Shown here piece after piece: positions 9,493 to 23,276 of a DNA stretch of 64,000 bases. Under the pieces are notes generated by a model. The model was given only the letters and a program-made list of their open reading frames with translations. It was not told the origin of the DNA and ran no database searches. Source of the stretch: Erythrobacter sp. (GTDB lineage Bacteria; Pseudomonadota; Alphaproteobacteria; Sphingomonadales; Sphingomonadaceae); contig JAPYPR010000004.1 of the NCBI GenBank assembly GCA_029937545.1, positions 124,001 to 188,000 of the forward strand. The letters run 5' to 3'. The stretch's first letter is position 1. The number at the start of each line of letters is the position of its first letter. The position numbers were made by a program, and so were the translations under genes.

Positions 9493-10860
9493 TCAATACG
9501 CATTTGGGTGAACAAGTACTCGAATCGTCGCAAAAATGATCTTGACGTCACCCCATAAAGACCAGGTGCGAATATATTCCAGGTCGGCACCCAGGCGATC
9601 AATCAAATGCGATTCGGTTTCGGTGGCGCCACGATGTCCCCGCACCTGCGCGAGGCCGGTAAGGCCTGGCTTCAAAGAATGTCGCTGCCAGTAATTGCTA
9701 TCGACTTCCCAGAACAACTTCTGCCCCGCCTGAGAACCCAGCGCATGGGGACGAGGTCCGACAAGGCTCATTTCCGACCGCAACACATTGATCAATTGCG
9801 GCAGTTCATCGATTGACGTCTTGCGAATGAATTTGCCGACCCTCGTCACGCGATCGTCTGCCCGGGAAGTCGAGCGCGCACCATCACGATCGCCCTTGTC
9901 GACCTTCATCGAGCGAAATTTCAACATATTGAAGAGGCAATTGTGCTGCCCCATGCGAGGCTGGACGAAGAAGACCGGACCGCCGTCCTCCAGCTTTATG
10001 AGGGCGGCGACCAGAAACATGAGCGGGCTCAGCACCAACAGCGCCGGGATGGTGAATGCCAGGTCCATGGCGCGCTTGTACAACCGTGCATGAAGGGCAA
10101 GCGGTCCGGTCGACAAAAGGAGAAGCGCTTTCCCATCCTGCACTCGAAGCCCGAGCGCTCCGAGACCCTGCAATCCCTGGCTCAACACTTCACCACGCAC
10201 GCCCGCGCTTCGCATGATACGCGCCCATAGCGCCCGGCGCTCGTCGTCGGAGCTGACTACAACTCGGTCCATCCCCCGCATCAGGCGACCGATCTGGTCC
10301 AGCCGACTCGGATCGCTGTTTGCCCCGGCTATGTCGAAGGAGTCGGCCCTAACGACTTCGGCGCCCGGAATTTCGATTTGCGGACCACCGTCCATAACCA
10401 GCAAGGTCGAACTCATCGTGGGCCCGAACCTTTGGCGGATATAGAAACTCAGCAGTGCGCGGGCTGCAGCCATCGACACAAACGCGAAAACGAGGGCGAG
10501 CGATAGCATCACGCGCGAAAAATCGGTCGCCGCCTTGGCATAGAAAATCATCACCATGCAGATTACGGCGGTAATGAGGAGGGCTACTACCATGCGCCCG
10601 ACGGCATGCCGCCAACTGTCCAGTGCCGGGAGCGAATAGCACCGCTGGTAGGTCGCTATGACGAGAAATATCGGCAATACGGCCCATCCCATCGAAAGGG
10701 CAAAGGGTAATGGCCACTGATTCCGATAGACACCGCCAGCCAGCACGAAGCTCCCCAGTAGCAATGCACTGTCGATGAGCAGCATTAGTAGGTACAGCTG
10801 CACCCGCTTCTGCTGCATCGCCGGACGCGGCGAGACTGATTCGACGTGTTCCAAGTACAT
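9493..10860 (-). CDS. Undecaprenyl-phosphate sugar-1-phosphate transferase (WbaP/PssY-like)
   Basis: 455 aa initiating glycosyltransferase of the surface polysaccharide; it transfers a hexose-1-phosphate to undecaprenyl phosphate. Four to five N-terminal membrane segments (about residues 20-145), a soluble middle, then a re-entrant helix (YKRAMDLAFTIPALLVLSPL) and the bacterial sugar transferase domain: FVQPRMGQHN, LFNMLKFRSMKVD, RKTSIDELPQLINVL, EMSLVGPRPHA, and LKPGLTGLAQVRGHRG. First gene of the minus-strand locus; its promoter must lie within 10861-11106. Confidence 0.93.
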   Translation of the reverse strand: MYLEHVESVSPRPAMQQKRVQLYLLMLLIDSALLLGSFVLAGGVYRNQWPLPFALSMGWAVLPIFLVIATYQRCYSLPALDSWRHAVGRMVVALLITAVICMVMIFYAKAATDFSRVMLSLALVFAFVSMAAARALLSFYIRQRFGPTMSSTLLVMDGGPQIEIPGAEVVRADSFDIAGANSDPSRLDQIGRLMRGMDRVVVSSDDERRALWARIMRSAGVRGEVLSQGLQGLGALGLRVQDGKALLLLSTGPLALHARLYKRAMDLAFTIPALLVLSPLMFLVAALIKLEDGGPVFFVQPRMGQHNCLFNMLKFRSMKVDKGDRDGARSTSRADDRVTRVGKFIRKTSIDELPQLINVLRSEMSLVGPRPHALGSQAGQKLFWEVDSNYWQRHSLKPGLTGLAQVRGHRGATETESHLIDRLGADLEYIRTWSLWGDVKIIFATIRVLVHPNAY

Positions 10861-11106
10861 CCTCGGCGCTCCGCCTGCCGGTTACGCGATTTCGTATGGG
10901 GCGCGATTTATGTGATTGTTTGTTAACGGCAAGCGAACCATCGGCAAGCCAGCCGACGTCCTATTAGCGCAATTCCTGCCGATGTTAATCGTAAAATTTG
11001 CGGCGGTCTCGCGGCTGGCCGCACGCATCGCAACGCCCCGCTCCCTTGCCCTCACGCGCCCCTCTGCTAAAGCGCCCGCAACCCCATTCGAACAGACAGG
11101 AAACTC
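10861..11106. promoter_or_regulatory. Divergent intergenic region between polysaccharide locus and icd
   Basis: This 246-base gap separates two genes read outwards, so it must hold promoters for both. It is AT-richer than the flanks near 10905-10930 and 10980-11000. The icd ribosome-binding site (ACAGGAAACTC) is immediately before 11107. I could not assign -35/-10 boxes with confidence. Confidence 0.5.
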
Positions 11107-12327
11107 ATGGCCAAGATCAAGGTAGCCAACCCGGTCGTCGAACTCGACGGCGACGAAATGACGAAAATCATCTGGCAGTGGATCCGCGAGCGGCTGATCC
11201 TGCCCTACCTCGACATCGACCTGAAATATTACGACCTCTCGATCGAGAAGCGCGACGAGACCGACGACCAGATCACGATCGATGCAGCCAATGCCATCAA
11301 GGAGCATGGGGTCGGCGTGAAATGCGCAACCATTACGCCCGACGAAGCGCGCGTCGAGGAGTTCGACCTCAAGAAGATGTGGGTTTCGCCCAATGGCACA
11401 ATCCGCAACATCCTGGGCGGCGTCGTCTTCCGCGAGCCGATCGTCATCGACAATGTGCCGCGCCTCGTGCCCGGATGGACCGACCCCATCGTCGTTGGCC
11501 GCCACGCCTTCGGCGACCAGTATCGCGCCAAGGACACGTTGATCCCCGGCAAGGGAAAGCTGCGCATGGTCTTCGAAGGCGAGAACGGCGAGAACATCGA
11601 CATCGACGTCTTCGAATTCCCGAGCCCGGGCGTCGCGATGACGATGTACAATCTCGACGATTCGATCCGCGACTTCGCCCGCGCCAGCTTCGCCTACGGC
11701 CTCGACCGCAAATGGCCGGTCTATCTCTCGACCAAGAACACCATCCTCAAGAAGTACGATGGTCGCTTCAAGGACCTGTTCGAAGAAGTCTTCGAAGCCG
11801 AATACAAGGCCGAGTTCGACAAGCACGGCCTGACCTACGAACACCGCCTGATCGACGATATGGTCGCCTCAGCGCTCAAGTGGAACGGCAAGTTCGTCTG
11901 GGCCTGCAAGAACTACGACGGCGACGTACAGTCCGACATCGTGGCGCAGGGCTTCGGCTCGCTCGGCCTGATGACCAGCGTGCTGATGACACCCGACGGC
12001 AAGACCGTGGAAGCGGAAGCGGCGCACGGCACCGTTACCCGCCACTATCGCCAGCACCAGGAAGGCAAGGCGACCAGCACCAATCCCATCGCCAGCATCT
12101 TCGCCTGGACGCGCGGCCTGATGTATCGCGGCAAGTTCGACGAGACGCCCGATGTGGTGAAATTCGCCGAGACGCTGGAGAAGGTCTGCATCAAGACCGT
12201 CGAAAGCGGCAAGATGACCAAGGATCTCGCTCTTCTGATCGGCCCGCAACAGAGCTGGATGACGACCGAGCAGTTCTTCGAGGCGATCGTCGAGGGTCTT
12301 GAAGCCGAAATGGCCAACTGGGGCTGA
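11107..12327 (+). CDS. icd: NADP-dependent isocitrate dehydrogenase
   Basis: 406 aa TCA-cycle enzyme, isocitrate + NADP+ to 2-oxoglutarate + CO2 + NADPH. It belongs to the eukaryote-like homodimeric type II group: [20 protein letters not shown] at the N terminus, [51 protein letters not shown] and the adenine-binding segment [16 protein letters not shown] good ribosome-binding site precedes ATG. It appears monocistronic, with a strong terminator 45 bases downstream. Confidence 0.96.
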   Translation: MAKIKVANPVVELDGDEMTKIIWQWIRERLILPYLDIDLKYYDLSIEKRDETDDQITIDAANAIKEHGVGVKCATITPDEARVEEFDLKKMWVSPNGTIRNILGGVVFREPIVIDNVPRLVPGWTDPIVVGRHAFGDQYRAKDTLIPGKGKLRMVFEGENGENIDIDVFEFPSPGVAMTMYNLDDSIRDFARASFAYGLDRKWPVYLSTKNTILKKYDGRFKDLFEEVFEAEYKAEFDKHGLTYEHRLIDDMVASALKWNGKFVWACKNYDGDVQSDIVAQGFGSLGLMTSVLMTPDGKTVEAEAAHGTVTRHYRQHQEGKATSTNPIASIFAWTRGLMYRGKFDETPDVVKFAETLEKVCIKTVESGKMTKDLALLIGPQQSWMTTEQFFEAIVEGLEAEMANWG

Positions 12328-12371
12328 AACCCATCGCCGCCTGCGTCATTACGTAGGCATGGCTAGACCAT

Positions 12372-12405
12372 ACGGGGTCGGCGCGCGCCGGCCCCGTTTC
12401 TGTTT
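12372..12405 (+). terminator. Rho-independent terminator of icd
   Basis: A 12-bp stem, ACGGGGTCGGCG (12372-12383) with CGCCGGCCCCGT (12386-12397), has one G-T pair and a minimal loop. It is followed by TTTC TGTTT. It lies between icd and the GNAT-nitrilase gene. Confidence 0.8.
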
Positions 12406-12432
12406 GCGGATCGCAGAACTACGGGGACGAAA

Positions 12433-14088
<1,656 letters not shown>

Positions 14089-14137
14089 CACCGTCAACGC
14101 GGGTGACAGCCTGCCGCCTTCGCACTAGACGAAAGCC

Positions 14138-15898
14138 ATGGCCTCCGCCGAACTCGCCTCCCCCGCCCTGTCCGACGCGCTGGTCATCCTCGGCGCGGCG
14201 GGGCTGGTCATTCCGGTCTTCACCCGCTTCCGCATTACGCCGGTCATCGGCTTCATCCTGATCGGGATACTCGTCGGCCCCTATGGCCTCGGGAGGATGG
14301 TGTTCGAGCATCCATGGCTCAACCACATCACCATATCCGACCCGGACTCCCTGGATTTATTCGCCGAGTTCGGGATCATCCTGCTGCTGTTCGCGATCGG
14401 CCTCGAGCTCAGCTTCAACCGCCTGTGGCAGATGCGTCGGCTGGTCTTCGGGCTCGGCGCGCTGGAACTACTTGTCATCGGAACGATCGCCGCGATCTTC
14501 CTCGCGATGATGGGCCAGTACTGGACCGGGGCGTTGGCGCTTGGCTTTGCTCTGGCCTTCTCTTCGACCGCTATCGTTCTGCCGATCGCGGGCACGCATA
14601 CGCCGGTGGGGCGCGCGGCACTTTCGATGCTGCTGTTCGAGGATATCATGATCGTGCCGATCATCTTCATCCTCGGTGCGATGGCCCCCAATGCCGAAGC
14701 CGAAGGGTGGGAAGGCATGCTGACGACCCTGTGGCAGGGCGGCGCGGTGATCCTTGCCATGATGGTGCTCGGCCGCTTCGCTCTCCCCCGATTATTCGGC
14801 CAGGCAGCGCGCACCAAGAGCCCCGAGCTGTTCCTCGCCGCATCGCTGCTGGTGGTGATCGGCGCGAGCCTCGCTACAGCAGCCGTCGGTCTTTCGCCGA
14901 TCGTCGGCGCGCTGATCGCCGGCCTACTGATCGCGGAGACCGAGTATCACGGAGAAGTCGAGAGCATCATGGAGCCCTTCAAGGGCCTCGCCCTCGGCAT
15001 CTTCCTCATCACCGTGGGCATGAGCATCGACCTTGCAACGATCTGGGACAATCTCGGCCTTATCGCGACTGCCGTTGTGCTCATCCTGGTGTTCAAAGCC
15101 TCGGTCACCGGCATCCTTCTCCGGCTGATGGGCGCGCGGCGCAGCACGGCGGCAGAAACCGGCATCCTGATGGCCAGTCCGTCGGAAACGACGCTGATCG
15201 TGCTTGCCGCAGCCAGTTCGGCGCTGCTTATCCAGCCCGGGACGGCCCAGTTCTGGCAGATCGTCACTGCGATCGGCCTGACAGTTACGCCGCTGCTTGC
15301 CATGCTGGGGCGCGCCATCGCGCGGCGGGTGGAACCCATTCCCGAGCTGCCCGAAGAGGACGAGGCGGAAGGCCGCGTAGTGGTCATAGGAGCCGGTCGC
15401 GTCGGCCTTCTGGTCGCCCAGATGCTGCAGGCGCATGACAAGCCTTATGTAGCGATCGATTCCAATCCGGACCTGATCGAAGCGGCCAAACGCAAGGGCT
15501 ATCGCGCGACCTTCGGCGATGCCGCGCGCGGTGATGCCCTGAGCCGATTGGGCGTGGATGACGCCCTCGCCGTCGTGCTGACCATGGACGAGCCCGTACT
15601 GACGCAGCGGCTCGTGTCCAAGCTACGCAAGGATTACCCCGATCTGCTGATCGTCTGCCGTGCGCGCGACGTGCGGCACGCGGCCGAACTCTATCGCGCC
15701 GGCGCCAGCCATGCCGTTCCCGAAACGCTCGAAAGTTCGCTCCAGCTATCCGAAGCCGTGCTGGTCGATATCGGCGTCGCCATGGGGCCGGTAATCGCCT
15801 CCATCCACGAAAAGCGCGACGAATTCCGCGCCCAGATCGAGGAAGAAGGCGCGCTCGATTACAAGCCCAAGCTGCGATCGAGTACGGCGGACGCCTGA
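14138..15898 (+). CDS. CPA2-family monovalent cation/proton antiporter (KefB/KefC-like)
   Basis: 586 aa inner-membrane transporter. About 12-13 transmembrane segments (residues 10-390) with LLLFAIGLELSFNRLWQMRR, FSSTAIVLPIAG and SMLLFEDIMIVPIIFILGAM typical of CPA2. Then a cytosolic RCK/TrkA-N domain (GRVVVIGAGRVGLLVAQMLQ, with AIDSNPDLIEAAK) that binds a nucleotide ligand. Likely potassium efflux coupled to proton uptake. No KefF/KefG partner is adjacent. Starts 49 bases after the fusion gene, so possibly co-transcribed. Confidence 0.92.
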   Translation: MASAELASPALSDALVILGAAGLVIPVFTRFRITPVIGFILIGILVGPYGLGRMVFEHPWLNHITISDPDSLDLFAEFGIILLLFAIGLELSFNRLWQMRRLVFGLGALELLVIGTIAAIFLAMMGQYWTGALALGFALAFSSTAIVLPIAGTHTPVGRAALSMLLFEDIMIVPIIFILGAMAPNAEAEGWEGMLTTLWQGGAVILAMMVLGRFALPRLFGQAARTKSPELFLAASLLVVIGASLATAAVGLSPIVGALIAGLLIAETEYHGEVESIMEPFKGLALGIFLITVGMSIDLATIWDNLGLIATAVVLILVFKASVTGILLRLMGARRSTAAETGILMASPSETTLIVLAAASSALLIQPGTAQFWQIVTAIGLTVTPLLAMLGRAIARRVEPIPELPEEDEAEGRVVVIGAGRVGLLVAQMLQAHDKPYVAIDSNPDLIEAAKRKGYRATFGDAARGDALSRLGVDDALAVVLTMDEPVLTQRLVSKLRKDYPDLLIVCRARDVRHAAELYRAGASHAVPETLESSLQLSEAVLVDIGVAMGPVIASIHEKRDEFRAQIEEEGALDYKPKLRSSTADA

Positions 15899-15961
15899 GA
15901 CTTTCGGAAATTATCTGAACCTTTGGCTTTTCAATGCGTTGAAAGGGCAAAGGAGATAGAC

Positions 15962-16147
15962 ATGAGCAACCCCGAAAACGATCCGACGAAGCCGACCCCC
16001 AACAGCGTGAAGTTCAAGCCGCAGAACGTGCAGGACCCGCTGAAGGACCGCGCCCCGACCGAAAAGCGCGGCGCGCCGGGCGATACCGAAGGCTACGATG
16101 TCGCGCACGGCTCCCAGCCCACGACGAAGAGCACGCCCAGCGCCTGA
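15962..16147 (+). CDS. Small hydrophilic hypothetical protein
   Basis: 61 aa, no recognised family. Starts MSNPENDPTKPTPNSVKFKP, Pro/Lys/Asp-rich, no hydrophobic segment, probably disordered. ATG at 15962 is preceded by a strong ribosome-binding site (AAGGAGATAGAC). Its own terminator hairpin follows, so it is likely an independently expressed small gene. Confidence 0.75.
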   Translation: MSNPENDPTKPTPNSVKFKPQNVQDPLKDRAPTEKRGAPGDTEGYDVAHGSQPTTKSTPSA

Positions 16148-16180
16148 GTGGCGGCGACAGATTTCTCCGGAGAGGAGAGG

Positions 16181-16214
16181 AACGCCTGGCAGCTTAACCG
16201 CTGTCAGGCGTTTT
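16181..16214 (+). terminator. Terminator hairpin between the small gene and alaS
   Basis: A 12-bp stem AACGCCTGGCAG (16181-16192) / CTGTCAGGCGTT (16201-16212), with one G-T pair and an 8-base loop, is followed by TT on the plus strand. It overlaps the last codons of the convergent alaS gene, so the hairpin sequence also codes for the AlaRS C terminus. Confidence 0.7.
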
Positions 16215-18867
16215 CGCGTGCCAAGGTCTCGCGCACGGCGGCCAGAGCCTCCTGCGCTTTCGATCCGTCCGGCCCGCCGCCCTGTGCCATGTCCGCACGG
16301 CCGCCGCCGCCCTTACCGCCGAGCGCTTCCACCCCTGCGCGCACCAGCTCGACGGCGCTGAAACGATCGGTGAGGTCATCGGTGACGGCGCAGGCAAAGG
16401 CAGCCTTGCCGTCGTTCACCGCACATATCGCTGCAACGCCGGACCCCATGCGTTTCTTGGCCTCGTCCAGCAGAGGACGCAGCTCCTTGGGGTTGAGGCC
16501 GTCGATCACCTGACCGGAGAACGTGACCCCACCGATGTCTTCGTCGGCGGAAACAGCATCGCCTGATCCGCCGCCCCCAAGCGCCAACGCGCGCTTCGCC
16601 TCGGCCAACTCCTTCTCGAGGCGCTTGCGCTCGTCGACCAGCGCAGCGACGCGTTGCGGCGCTTCATCGGGCGAGGTCTTGAGCGCACTGGCGATGGCCC
16701 GAACTGCCTCGTCGCGGGCGACTAGCCAAGCGCGCGCTGCTTCCCCGGTCAACGCTTCGATGCGGCGCACGCCGGAACTGACCGCGCTTTCAGACACGAT
16801 CTTGAACAGGCCGATGTCTCCGGTCGCCTTCACATGCGTGCCGCCGCACAATTCGACCGAATAATTGCGTCCGCCCTCGCCCTTGCTGCCCATGGACAGC
16901 ACCCGAACCTCGTCGCCGTATTTCTCGCCGAACAGCGCGAGCGCGCCGGCAGCTACGGCATCGTCCGGCGTCATCAAGCGGGTGGAGACCTGCTCGTTGG
17001 CGCGGATTTCCGCATTCACCTCGGCCTCGACCGCGGCAATGTCCTCTTCGCTCATCGGCTTGGGATGCGAGAAGTCGAAACGGAAGCGGTCGTCGGAGAC
17101 CAGCGAGCCTTTCTGCGTGACGTGATCGCCAAGCCGATCGCGCAGCGCGGCATGGACGAGATGGGTCGCCGAGTGGTTCGCGCGAATGCGATCGCGGCGC
17201 CCGGCATCGATTTCGAGATGCACCGCATCGCCCACTGCGACCGAGCCCTTGCGCACCTTGCCGACATGCGTGTGCAAGCGGCCGAGCGGCTTGTTCGTCG
17301 TCTCGACCGCGAACTCCAGCCCCTCGGGCGTCCAAATGCGTCCGGCATCGCCCGTCTGCCCGCCGCTCTCTCCGTAAAACGGCGTCTGGTTGGTGAGGAT
17401 GATGACGTCCTCGCCCTCAGCGGCGCTCGTAACTTCTGCGCCGTCCTTGACGATCGCGACCACTTCGGCCTCGCCTGTAGTGGAAGCGTAGCCGGTGAAC
17501 TCGGTCGAACCTTCGCGTTCGGCGATGTCGAACCAGACTTCTTCGCTCGCAGCCTCGCCCGAGCCCTTCCACGCTTCGCGCGCCTTGGCCTTCTGCTCGG
17601 CCATGGCGGCGTCGAATCCGTCCTTGTCGACCGCAATTCCGCGGCTGCGCAGCGCATCCTCGGTCAGGTCGTAGGGGAAGCCGTAAGTGTCGTAGAGCTT
17701 GAATGCGGTCTCGCCTGGCAGCGTGCCGCCCTCGCCCATATCGGCAGTCGCATCGTCGAGCAGGCGTAGCCCCTTGTCGAGCGTGCGGCGGAACTGGACT
17801 TCCTCGCGCTCCAGCACTTCCTGGATCAGCGGCTGGCCGCGTACGAGCTCCGGATAGGCCGCGCCCATCTCGCTGACGAGTTCGGGCACAAGCCGATGCA
17901 TCAGCGGATCTTTCGCACCCAGCAGGTGAGCATGCCGCATGGCGCGGCGCATGATGCGGCGCAGGACATAGCCGCGGCCCTCGTTGCTCGGCAGGACACC
18001 GTCGGCCAGCAGGAAGCTGGTGGAACGCAAGTGATCGGCGATCACGCGGTGGCTGGCGGTATTGTCGGCCTCGGCCTTCACACCGGTCAGGCTCTCGCTC
18101 GCGCTGATCAGCGCCTTGAACGTGTCGGTATCGTAATTGTCGTGGACGCCCTGCATGACCGCGGCGACGCGCTCGATCCCCATGCCGGTGTCGATGCTGG
18201 GCTTCGGCAGGTCGCCGACGATTTCGTCGTTTTCCTGCGTGAACTGCATGAAGACGAGGTTCCAGATCTCGACGAAACGGTCGCCGTCCTCCTCCGGCGA
18301 TCCCGGAGGGCCGCCCCGGATATGGTCGCCGTGATCGTAGAAGATTTCCGAGCACGGCCCGCACGGACCGTCCGAACCCATGGCCCAGAAATTGTCCTTG
18401 GTCGGGATGCGAATGATCTTCTCGTCCGCGAACCCGGTGCGCTTCTTCCAGAGGTCGAAGGCCTCGTCATCCGTGTGGTAGACAGTAACCAGCAGGCGTT
18501 CGGGATCGAGGCACCATTCCTTGGTCAGCAAGGTCCAGGCGTGGTCGATCGCCTGTTCCTTGAAATAGTCGCCGAAGCTGAAATTGCCGAGCATCTCGAA
18601 GAATGTGTGGTGCCGCGCGGTATAGCCGACATTGTCGAGATCGTTGTGCTTGCCACCGGCGCGCACGCATTTTTGCGAACTCGTCGCGCGCGGCGCTGGC
18701 GGAGTTTCGAGGCCGGTAAACGCATTCTTGAACGGCACCATGCCCGCGTTGACGAACATCAGCGTGGGATCGCTGAACGGCACCAGCGGCGCACTCGCCA
18801 CCTCGGCGTGATCGCTGGAGGCGAAATAGTCGAGGAAGCTGCGGCGGATGTCGTTGGTCGAAGTCAT
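16204..18867 (-). CDS. alaS: Alanyl-tRNA synthetase
   Basis: 887 aa cytoplasmic class II synthetase charging tRNA-Ala. Seen in order: [33 protein letters not shown] (class II motif region), [27 protein letters not shown], editing-domain Zn motifs [13 protein letters not shown] and [14 protein letters not shown], then a C-terminal Ala-rich C-Ala domain ending [23 protein letters not shown] at 18867 gives the family-standard start [15 protein letters not shown]; the 12-codon extension upstream is not homologous-looking. Confidence 0.97.
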   Translation of the reverse strand: MTSTNDIRRSFLDYFASSDHAEVASAPLVPFSDPTLMFVNAGMVPFKNAFTGLETPPAPRATSSQKCVRAGGKHNDLDNVGYTARHHTFFEMLGNFSFGDYFKEQAIDHAWTLLTKEWCLDPERLLVTVYHTDDEAFDLWKKRTGFADEKIIRIPTKDNFWAMGSDGPCGPCSEIFYDHGDHIRGGPPGSPEEDGDRFVEIWNLVFMQFTQENDEIVGDLPKPSIDTGMGIERVAAVMQGVHDNYDTDTFKALISASESLTGVKAEADNTASHRVIADHLRSTSFLLADGVLPSNEGRGYVLRRIMRRAMRHAHLLGAKDPLMHRLVPELVSEMGAAYPELVRGQPLIQEVLEREEVQFRRTLDKGLRLLDDATADMGEGGTLPGETAFKLYDTYGFPYDLTEDALRSRGIAVDKDGFDAAMAEQKAKAREAWKGSGEAASEEVWFDIAEREGSTEFTGYASTTGEAEVVAIVKDGAEVTSAAEGEDVIILTNQTPFYGESGGQTGDAGRIWTPEGLEFAVETTNKPLGRLHTHVGKVRKGSVAVGDAVHLEIDAGRRDRIRANHSATHLVHAALRDRLGDHVTQKGSLVSDDRFRFDFSHPKPMSEEDIAAVEAEVNAEIRANEQVSTRLMTPDDAVAAGALALFGEKYGDEVRVLSMGSKGEGGRNYSVELCGGTHVKATGDIGLFKIVSESAVSSGVRRIEALTGEAARAWLVARDEAVRAIASALKTSPDEAPQRVAALVDERKRLEKELAEAKRALALGGGGSGDAVSADEDIGGVTFSGQVIDGLNPKELRPLLDEAKKRMGSGVAAICAVNDGKAAFACAVTDDLTDRFSAVELVRAGVEALGGKGGGGRADMAQGGGPDGSKAQEALAAVRETLARENA

Positions 18868-18987
18868 GCCAGCGCAGTTAGGCAATCGGCGCGCCAGCGA
18901 CAAGCGGGAATGCCCGGTCAGACTGTGCAGCGACTGCGATCAGCTGGTGCCGCCATATGCGGACAGCTGCCGGGGCCGTTGCTCGCA

Positions 18988-20010
18988 TCAGACCTCGTAA
19001 TAGTCCCGATACCAGTCCACGAAGCTGCGGACACCGTCCCGGATATCCGTTCGGGGGACGTATCCCGTGAGCGACTCAAGCAACTTCGTATCGGCCCACG
19101 TCGCCGGAACGTCGCCCGCCTGCATCTCCATAAAGTTCTTCTCGGCTGTCCTGCCCACGGCGGCCTCGACCGCTTCGATCATGTCCATCAGTTCGACCGG
19201 CGCCGAATTACCGATGTTGACGATCCGCCAAGGCGCCACCGGTGACAGACTGTCGTGCGGCGCGATCTTGTCCCCGTCGCCAGGACGAACGGGGGGCACA
19301 TCGATCAGGCGACGGATCGCCTCGACCAGATCCTCGACATAGGTGAAGTCCCGCATCATCCGGCCGTGATTGTATACGTCGATGGCCTCACCCTGCAGCA
19401 TAGCCCGGACGAATTTGAACAGGGCCATGTCGGGCCGCCCCCACGGGCCATACACGGTGAAAAAGCGAAACATCGTCACCGGCAGATCGAAGAGATGGGC
19501 GTAGGAATGCGCCATCGCCTCGCTGGCCTTCTTGGTGGCGGCGTAGAAGGACATCTGGTGGTCGGCCTTCATCGTCTCGCGATAGGGCATGTCGGTGTTC
19601 GCGCCGTAAGCGGACGAGGTCGAGGCGAGGAGCATGTGCTGCGGAGGATGCGCGCGCGCTGCTTCGAGCAGCTCGAACGTCCCGAGCAGATTGCTTTCGA
19701 CATAGGTGCGCGGGTTCTCGATCGAGTATCGCACCCCGGCCTGCGCTGCGAGGTGGATGACGATTTCCGGCTCGCAATCGCCCATAAGATCCGCAAGCAA
19801 ACGGGGTGTTTCAATCGGCTCGTTCACCGCTTGGAAACGCCTGTCCTCCAGCAGCCTCCCCTGCCGACGGCGTTTCAGTTCCGGATCGTAATAGTCCGAC
19901 ATATTATCGACACCGACGACCGCAAACCCGTCGTCGAGCAGCCGCTTGCAAACGAAGGACCCGATAAAGCCGGCCGAGCCGGTGACCAGCGCCGTGCGGT
20001 TCTCGGCCAT
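18988..20010 (-). CDS. UDP-glucuronate 4-epimerase-like NAD-dependent epimerase
   Basis: 340 aa extended SDR, converting UDP-glucuronate to UDP-galacturonate by inference. TGSAGFIGSFVCKRLL (glycine motif), VVGVDNMSDYYDPELKRRR, HLAAQAGVRYSIENPRTYV, ASTSSAYGANTDMPY and FYAATKKASEAMAHSY (YxxxK) match the Cap1J/LpsL type acting on UDP-GlcA. The ATG at 20010 overlaps the ugd stop (TGATG); this start gives MAENRTAL. Together with ugd it makes uronic-acid donors, probably for the surface polysaccharide at 1-10860. Confidence 0.9.
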   Translation of the reverse strand: MAENRTALVTGSAGFIGSFVCKRLLDDGFAVVGVDNMSDYYDPELKRRRQGRLLEDRRFQAVNEPIETPRLLADLMGDCEPEIVIHLAAQAGVRYSIENPRTYVESNLLGTFELLEAARAHPPQHMLLASTSSAYGANTDMPYRETMKADHQMSFYAATKKASEAMAHSYAHLFDLPVTMFRFFTVYGPWGRPDMALFKFVRAMLQGEAIDVYNHGRMMRDFTYVEDLVEAIRRLIDVPPVRPGDGDKIAPHDSLSPVAPWRIVNIGNSAPVELMDMIEAVEAAVGRTAEKNFMEMQAGDVPATWADTKLLESLTGYVPRTDIRDGVRSFVDWYRDYYEV

Positions 20011-21176
20011 CAATCGGCGCCGAACAGATCGCGCGTGAAGACCTTGTCGCGCGCGTCCTCCAATTCGGGATCGAGCCGGTTGGCGACAATGATATCCGCT
20101 TCGCGCTTGAATTCTTCGAGGTCGCGGATCACACGCGAACCGAAGAAGGAATCGTCGTCCAAAACCGGCTCGTAAACGACGACTTCGATGCCCTTCGCCT
20201 TGATGCGCTTCATAATCCCCTGGATCGAAGACTGGCGGAAATTGTCAGATCCGGCCTTCATCACCAAGCGGAACACGCCGACGGTCTCCGGCTGCCGGGC
20301 GATTATCCGGTCGGCGAGGAAATCCTTCCGGGTCCGGTTAGCATCCACGACCGCGCGGATCAGGTTTTGCGGCACCTCGGAATAGTTGGCGAGAAGCTGC
20401 TTCGTATCTTTCGGCAGGCAATATCCGCCGTAACCGAAGGACGGGTTGTTATAGTGCATACCGATGCGCGGATCGAGGCCGATACCCTCGATGATCTGGC
20501 GCGTATCCATCCCGCGCGAAAGGGCATAACTGTCGAGTTCGTTGAAGAACGCGACGCGCATGGCGAGATAGGTGTTGGCGAACAGCTTGATGGCCTCGGC
20601 TTCTTCCGCCTCCGTGAGCAGAACAGGCACGTCGGAAATCAGCGCCGGCTCGACCAGCAGATCGGCGAATTGTTGCGCTCGCTCCGACCGCTCCCCGACG
20701 ATTACGCGGGAGGGATGCAGATTGTCGTAAAGGGCCTTTCCTTCGCGCAGGAACTCGGGGCTGAAGATGATATTGTTCGATTCGAACCTTGCCCGCGCGT
20801 CGGAAGTATAGCCGACAGGGATGGTCGATTTAATGACGATCACCGTGTCGGGGCTCGCTGCGACGATCTTTTGCATGACGTTATCGACAGCCGATGTGTC
20901 GAAGAAGTTCGTTTCGGGATCGTAATTGGTAGGCACGGCCACCACGGCGAAATCCGCCCCATCGATCGCCTCAACTGCATCGGTCGTAAAAGTCAGATCC
21001 AAATCGTCATGGGTGAGATATTCCTCGACCAGGTCGTCCTCGATCGGCGAACGGCGAGCGTTCAGCATCTCCACGCGGTCGGACACGATATCGCAGCCCA
21101 CCACCGCATTGCGCTTGGCCAGCATGATGGCATTGGAAAGGCCGACATATCCCAGGCCGAACACTGCAATCTTCAT
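20010..21176 (-). CDS. ugd: UDP-glucose 6-dehydrogenase
   Basis: 388 aa, oxidises UDP-glucose to UDP-glucuronate with 2 NAD+. [20 protein letters not shown] is the dinucleotide-binding start; [43 protein letters not shown], and the catalytic-Cys segment [20 protein letters not shown] are all present. Length matches the short enterobacterial Ugd form. First gene of the two-gene uronate operon. Confidence 0.96.
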   Translation of the reverse strand: MKIAVFGLGYVGLSNAIMLAKRNAVVGCDIVSDRVEMLNARRSPIEDDLVEEYLTHDDLDLTFTTDAVEAIDGADFAVVAVPTNYDPETNFFDTSAVDNVMQKIVAASPDTVIVIKSTIPVGYTSDARARFESNNIIFSPEFLREGKALYDNLHPSRVIVGERSERAQQFADLLVEPALISDVPVLLTEAEEAEAIKLFANTYLAMRVAFFNELDSYALSRGMDTRQIIEGIGLDPRIGMHYNNPSFGYGGYCLPKDTKQLLANYSEVPQNLIRAVVDANRTRKDFLADRIIARQPETVGVFRLVMKAGSDNFRQSSIQGIMKRIKAKGIEVVVYEPVLDDDSFFGSRVIRDLEEFKREADIIVANRLDPELEDARDKVFTRDLFGAD

Positions 21177-21267
21177 TGTTGTTTTCCGTACCTGCGATGG
21201 GAAATCCTTAGATGTAACCCGCTTTGAAGGCTGGACGACGCAAACTCAAGAGACCCGAAAGAGGGAC

Positions 21268-21894
21268 CTACCAGACGAAATAGGTACCGCCCCGCTCGCG
21301 CGCGCGCTCCCAAGCGGGGCGTGCGTGCACGGCCTCGACGAACTTCACTGTCCTCGGTGCTCTCTCGCCATAACCCTGCATGACGGCGATCTCGGCGGGG
21401 AAGCTCATCATGACATCGGCGGCAGTCCAGTCGTCGCCGACGAAATGACCGGATTCGTTGATGCCGTTTTCCATGAAGGCGACATGCGCGGCGAATTGCT
21501 CTTCTATGCGGGGCATGATCGGTGCGGCGCCTTCGCCGAGACGGCCAGCCATGAGCTTGAGCATGACAGGCACGGAGAAGCTGCTTTCGCCGAACTGCAT
21601 CCATTCCAAATGACGGACATAGTCTTCGCCGGACGCATCGGGCAGCCAGCTCTCGCCGCCGTGGCGCTCGCAAAGATACTGGATGATCGCGCCGCTTTCG
21701 GCGACGCGGAAACCATCGTCCTCGATCAGAGGCGACTTGCCGAGCGGATGCGGTTGCTTGAGTTCGGGCGGTGCCAGATTGGTCTCCGCGTCACGCTGGT
21801 AGTGCTCGATCTCGTAATCGGCGCCTAGTTCCTCGAGCAGCCAGAGGATGCGCTGCGAACGGCTGTTGTTGAGGTGGTGGACGGTGATGGTCAT
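21268..21894 (-). CDS. Glutathione S-transferase family protein
   Basis: 208 aa. Thioredoxin-like N-terminal domain (SRSQRILWLLEELGADYEI; the RSQRI(L/A)WLLEEL pattern of bacterial GSTs, Ser11 region at the glutathione site), cis-Pro segment HPLGKSPLIEDDG and ESGAIIQYLCERHG, then the all-helical C-terminal domain with GDDWTAADVMMSFP (N-capping box). Substrate unknown. Located between ugd and recA, with separate spacing on both sides. Confidence 0.9.
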   Translation of the reverse strand: MTITVHHLNNSRSQRILWLLEELGADYEIEHYQRDAETNLAPPELKQPHPLGKSPLIEDDGFRVAESGAIIQYLCERHGGESWLPDASGEDYVRHLEWMQFGESSFSVPVMLKLMAGRLGEGAAPIMPRIEEQFAAHVAFMENGINESGHFVGDDWTAADVMMSFPAEIAVMQGYGERAPRTVKFVEAVHARPAWERARERGGTYFVW

Positions 21895-22012
21895 CGGCTC
21901 TCTCCTGCGCGTCGCCGTTGCGAAGTCCGCCGGCGGGTCGATTCGCCCGTGCCCCTAGGCGAGGCGCAAGGCGCTCGCCAGCCAAACAACAAGGCGTGAG
22001 CGGTCAAACGGA

Positions 22013-22049
22013 AAAGCCGGTGCGGCCAAGGGAGGCGCGCACCGGCTTT
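22013..22049 (-). terminator. Rho-independent terminator of recA
   Basis: A perfect 12-bp inverted repeat, AAAGCCGGTGCG (22013-22024) / CGCACCGGCTTT (22038-22049), with a 13-base loop. On the minus strand the stem ends in TTTT. It lies about 85 bases beyond the recA stop, in the recA-GST gap. Confidence 0.85.
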
Positions 22050-22133
22050 CCGTTCATTCGGGAGCGCCGGGGGACAGTCCGGCTATCACGCGGGCCCGGG
22101 GGATGGGCAGGCGCGCTCCCGCTTGAAGAGATA

Positions 22134-23198
<1,065 letters not shown>

Positions 23199-23276
23199 GA
23201 CATCACCTCTTGCGCTTGCAAAGAGCCGCCCTTCGACTCTTCAACCGGAACGTGATGTATCGGCTTTGTTCTCGAA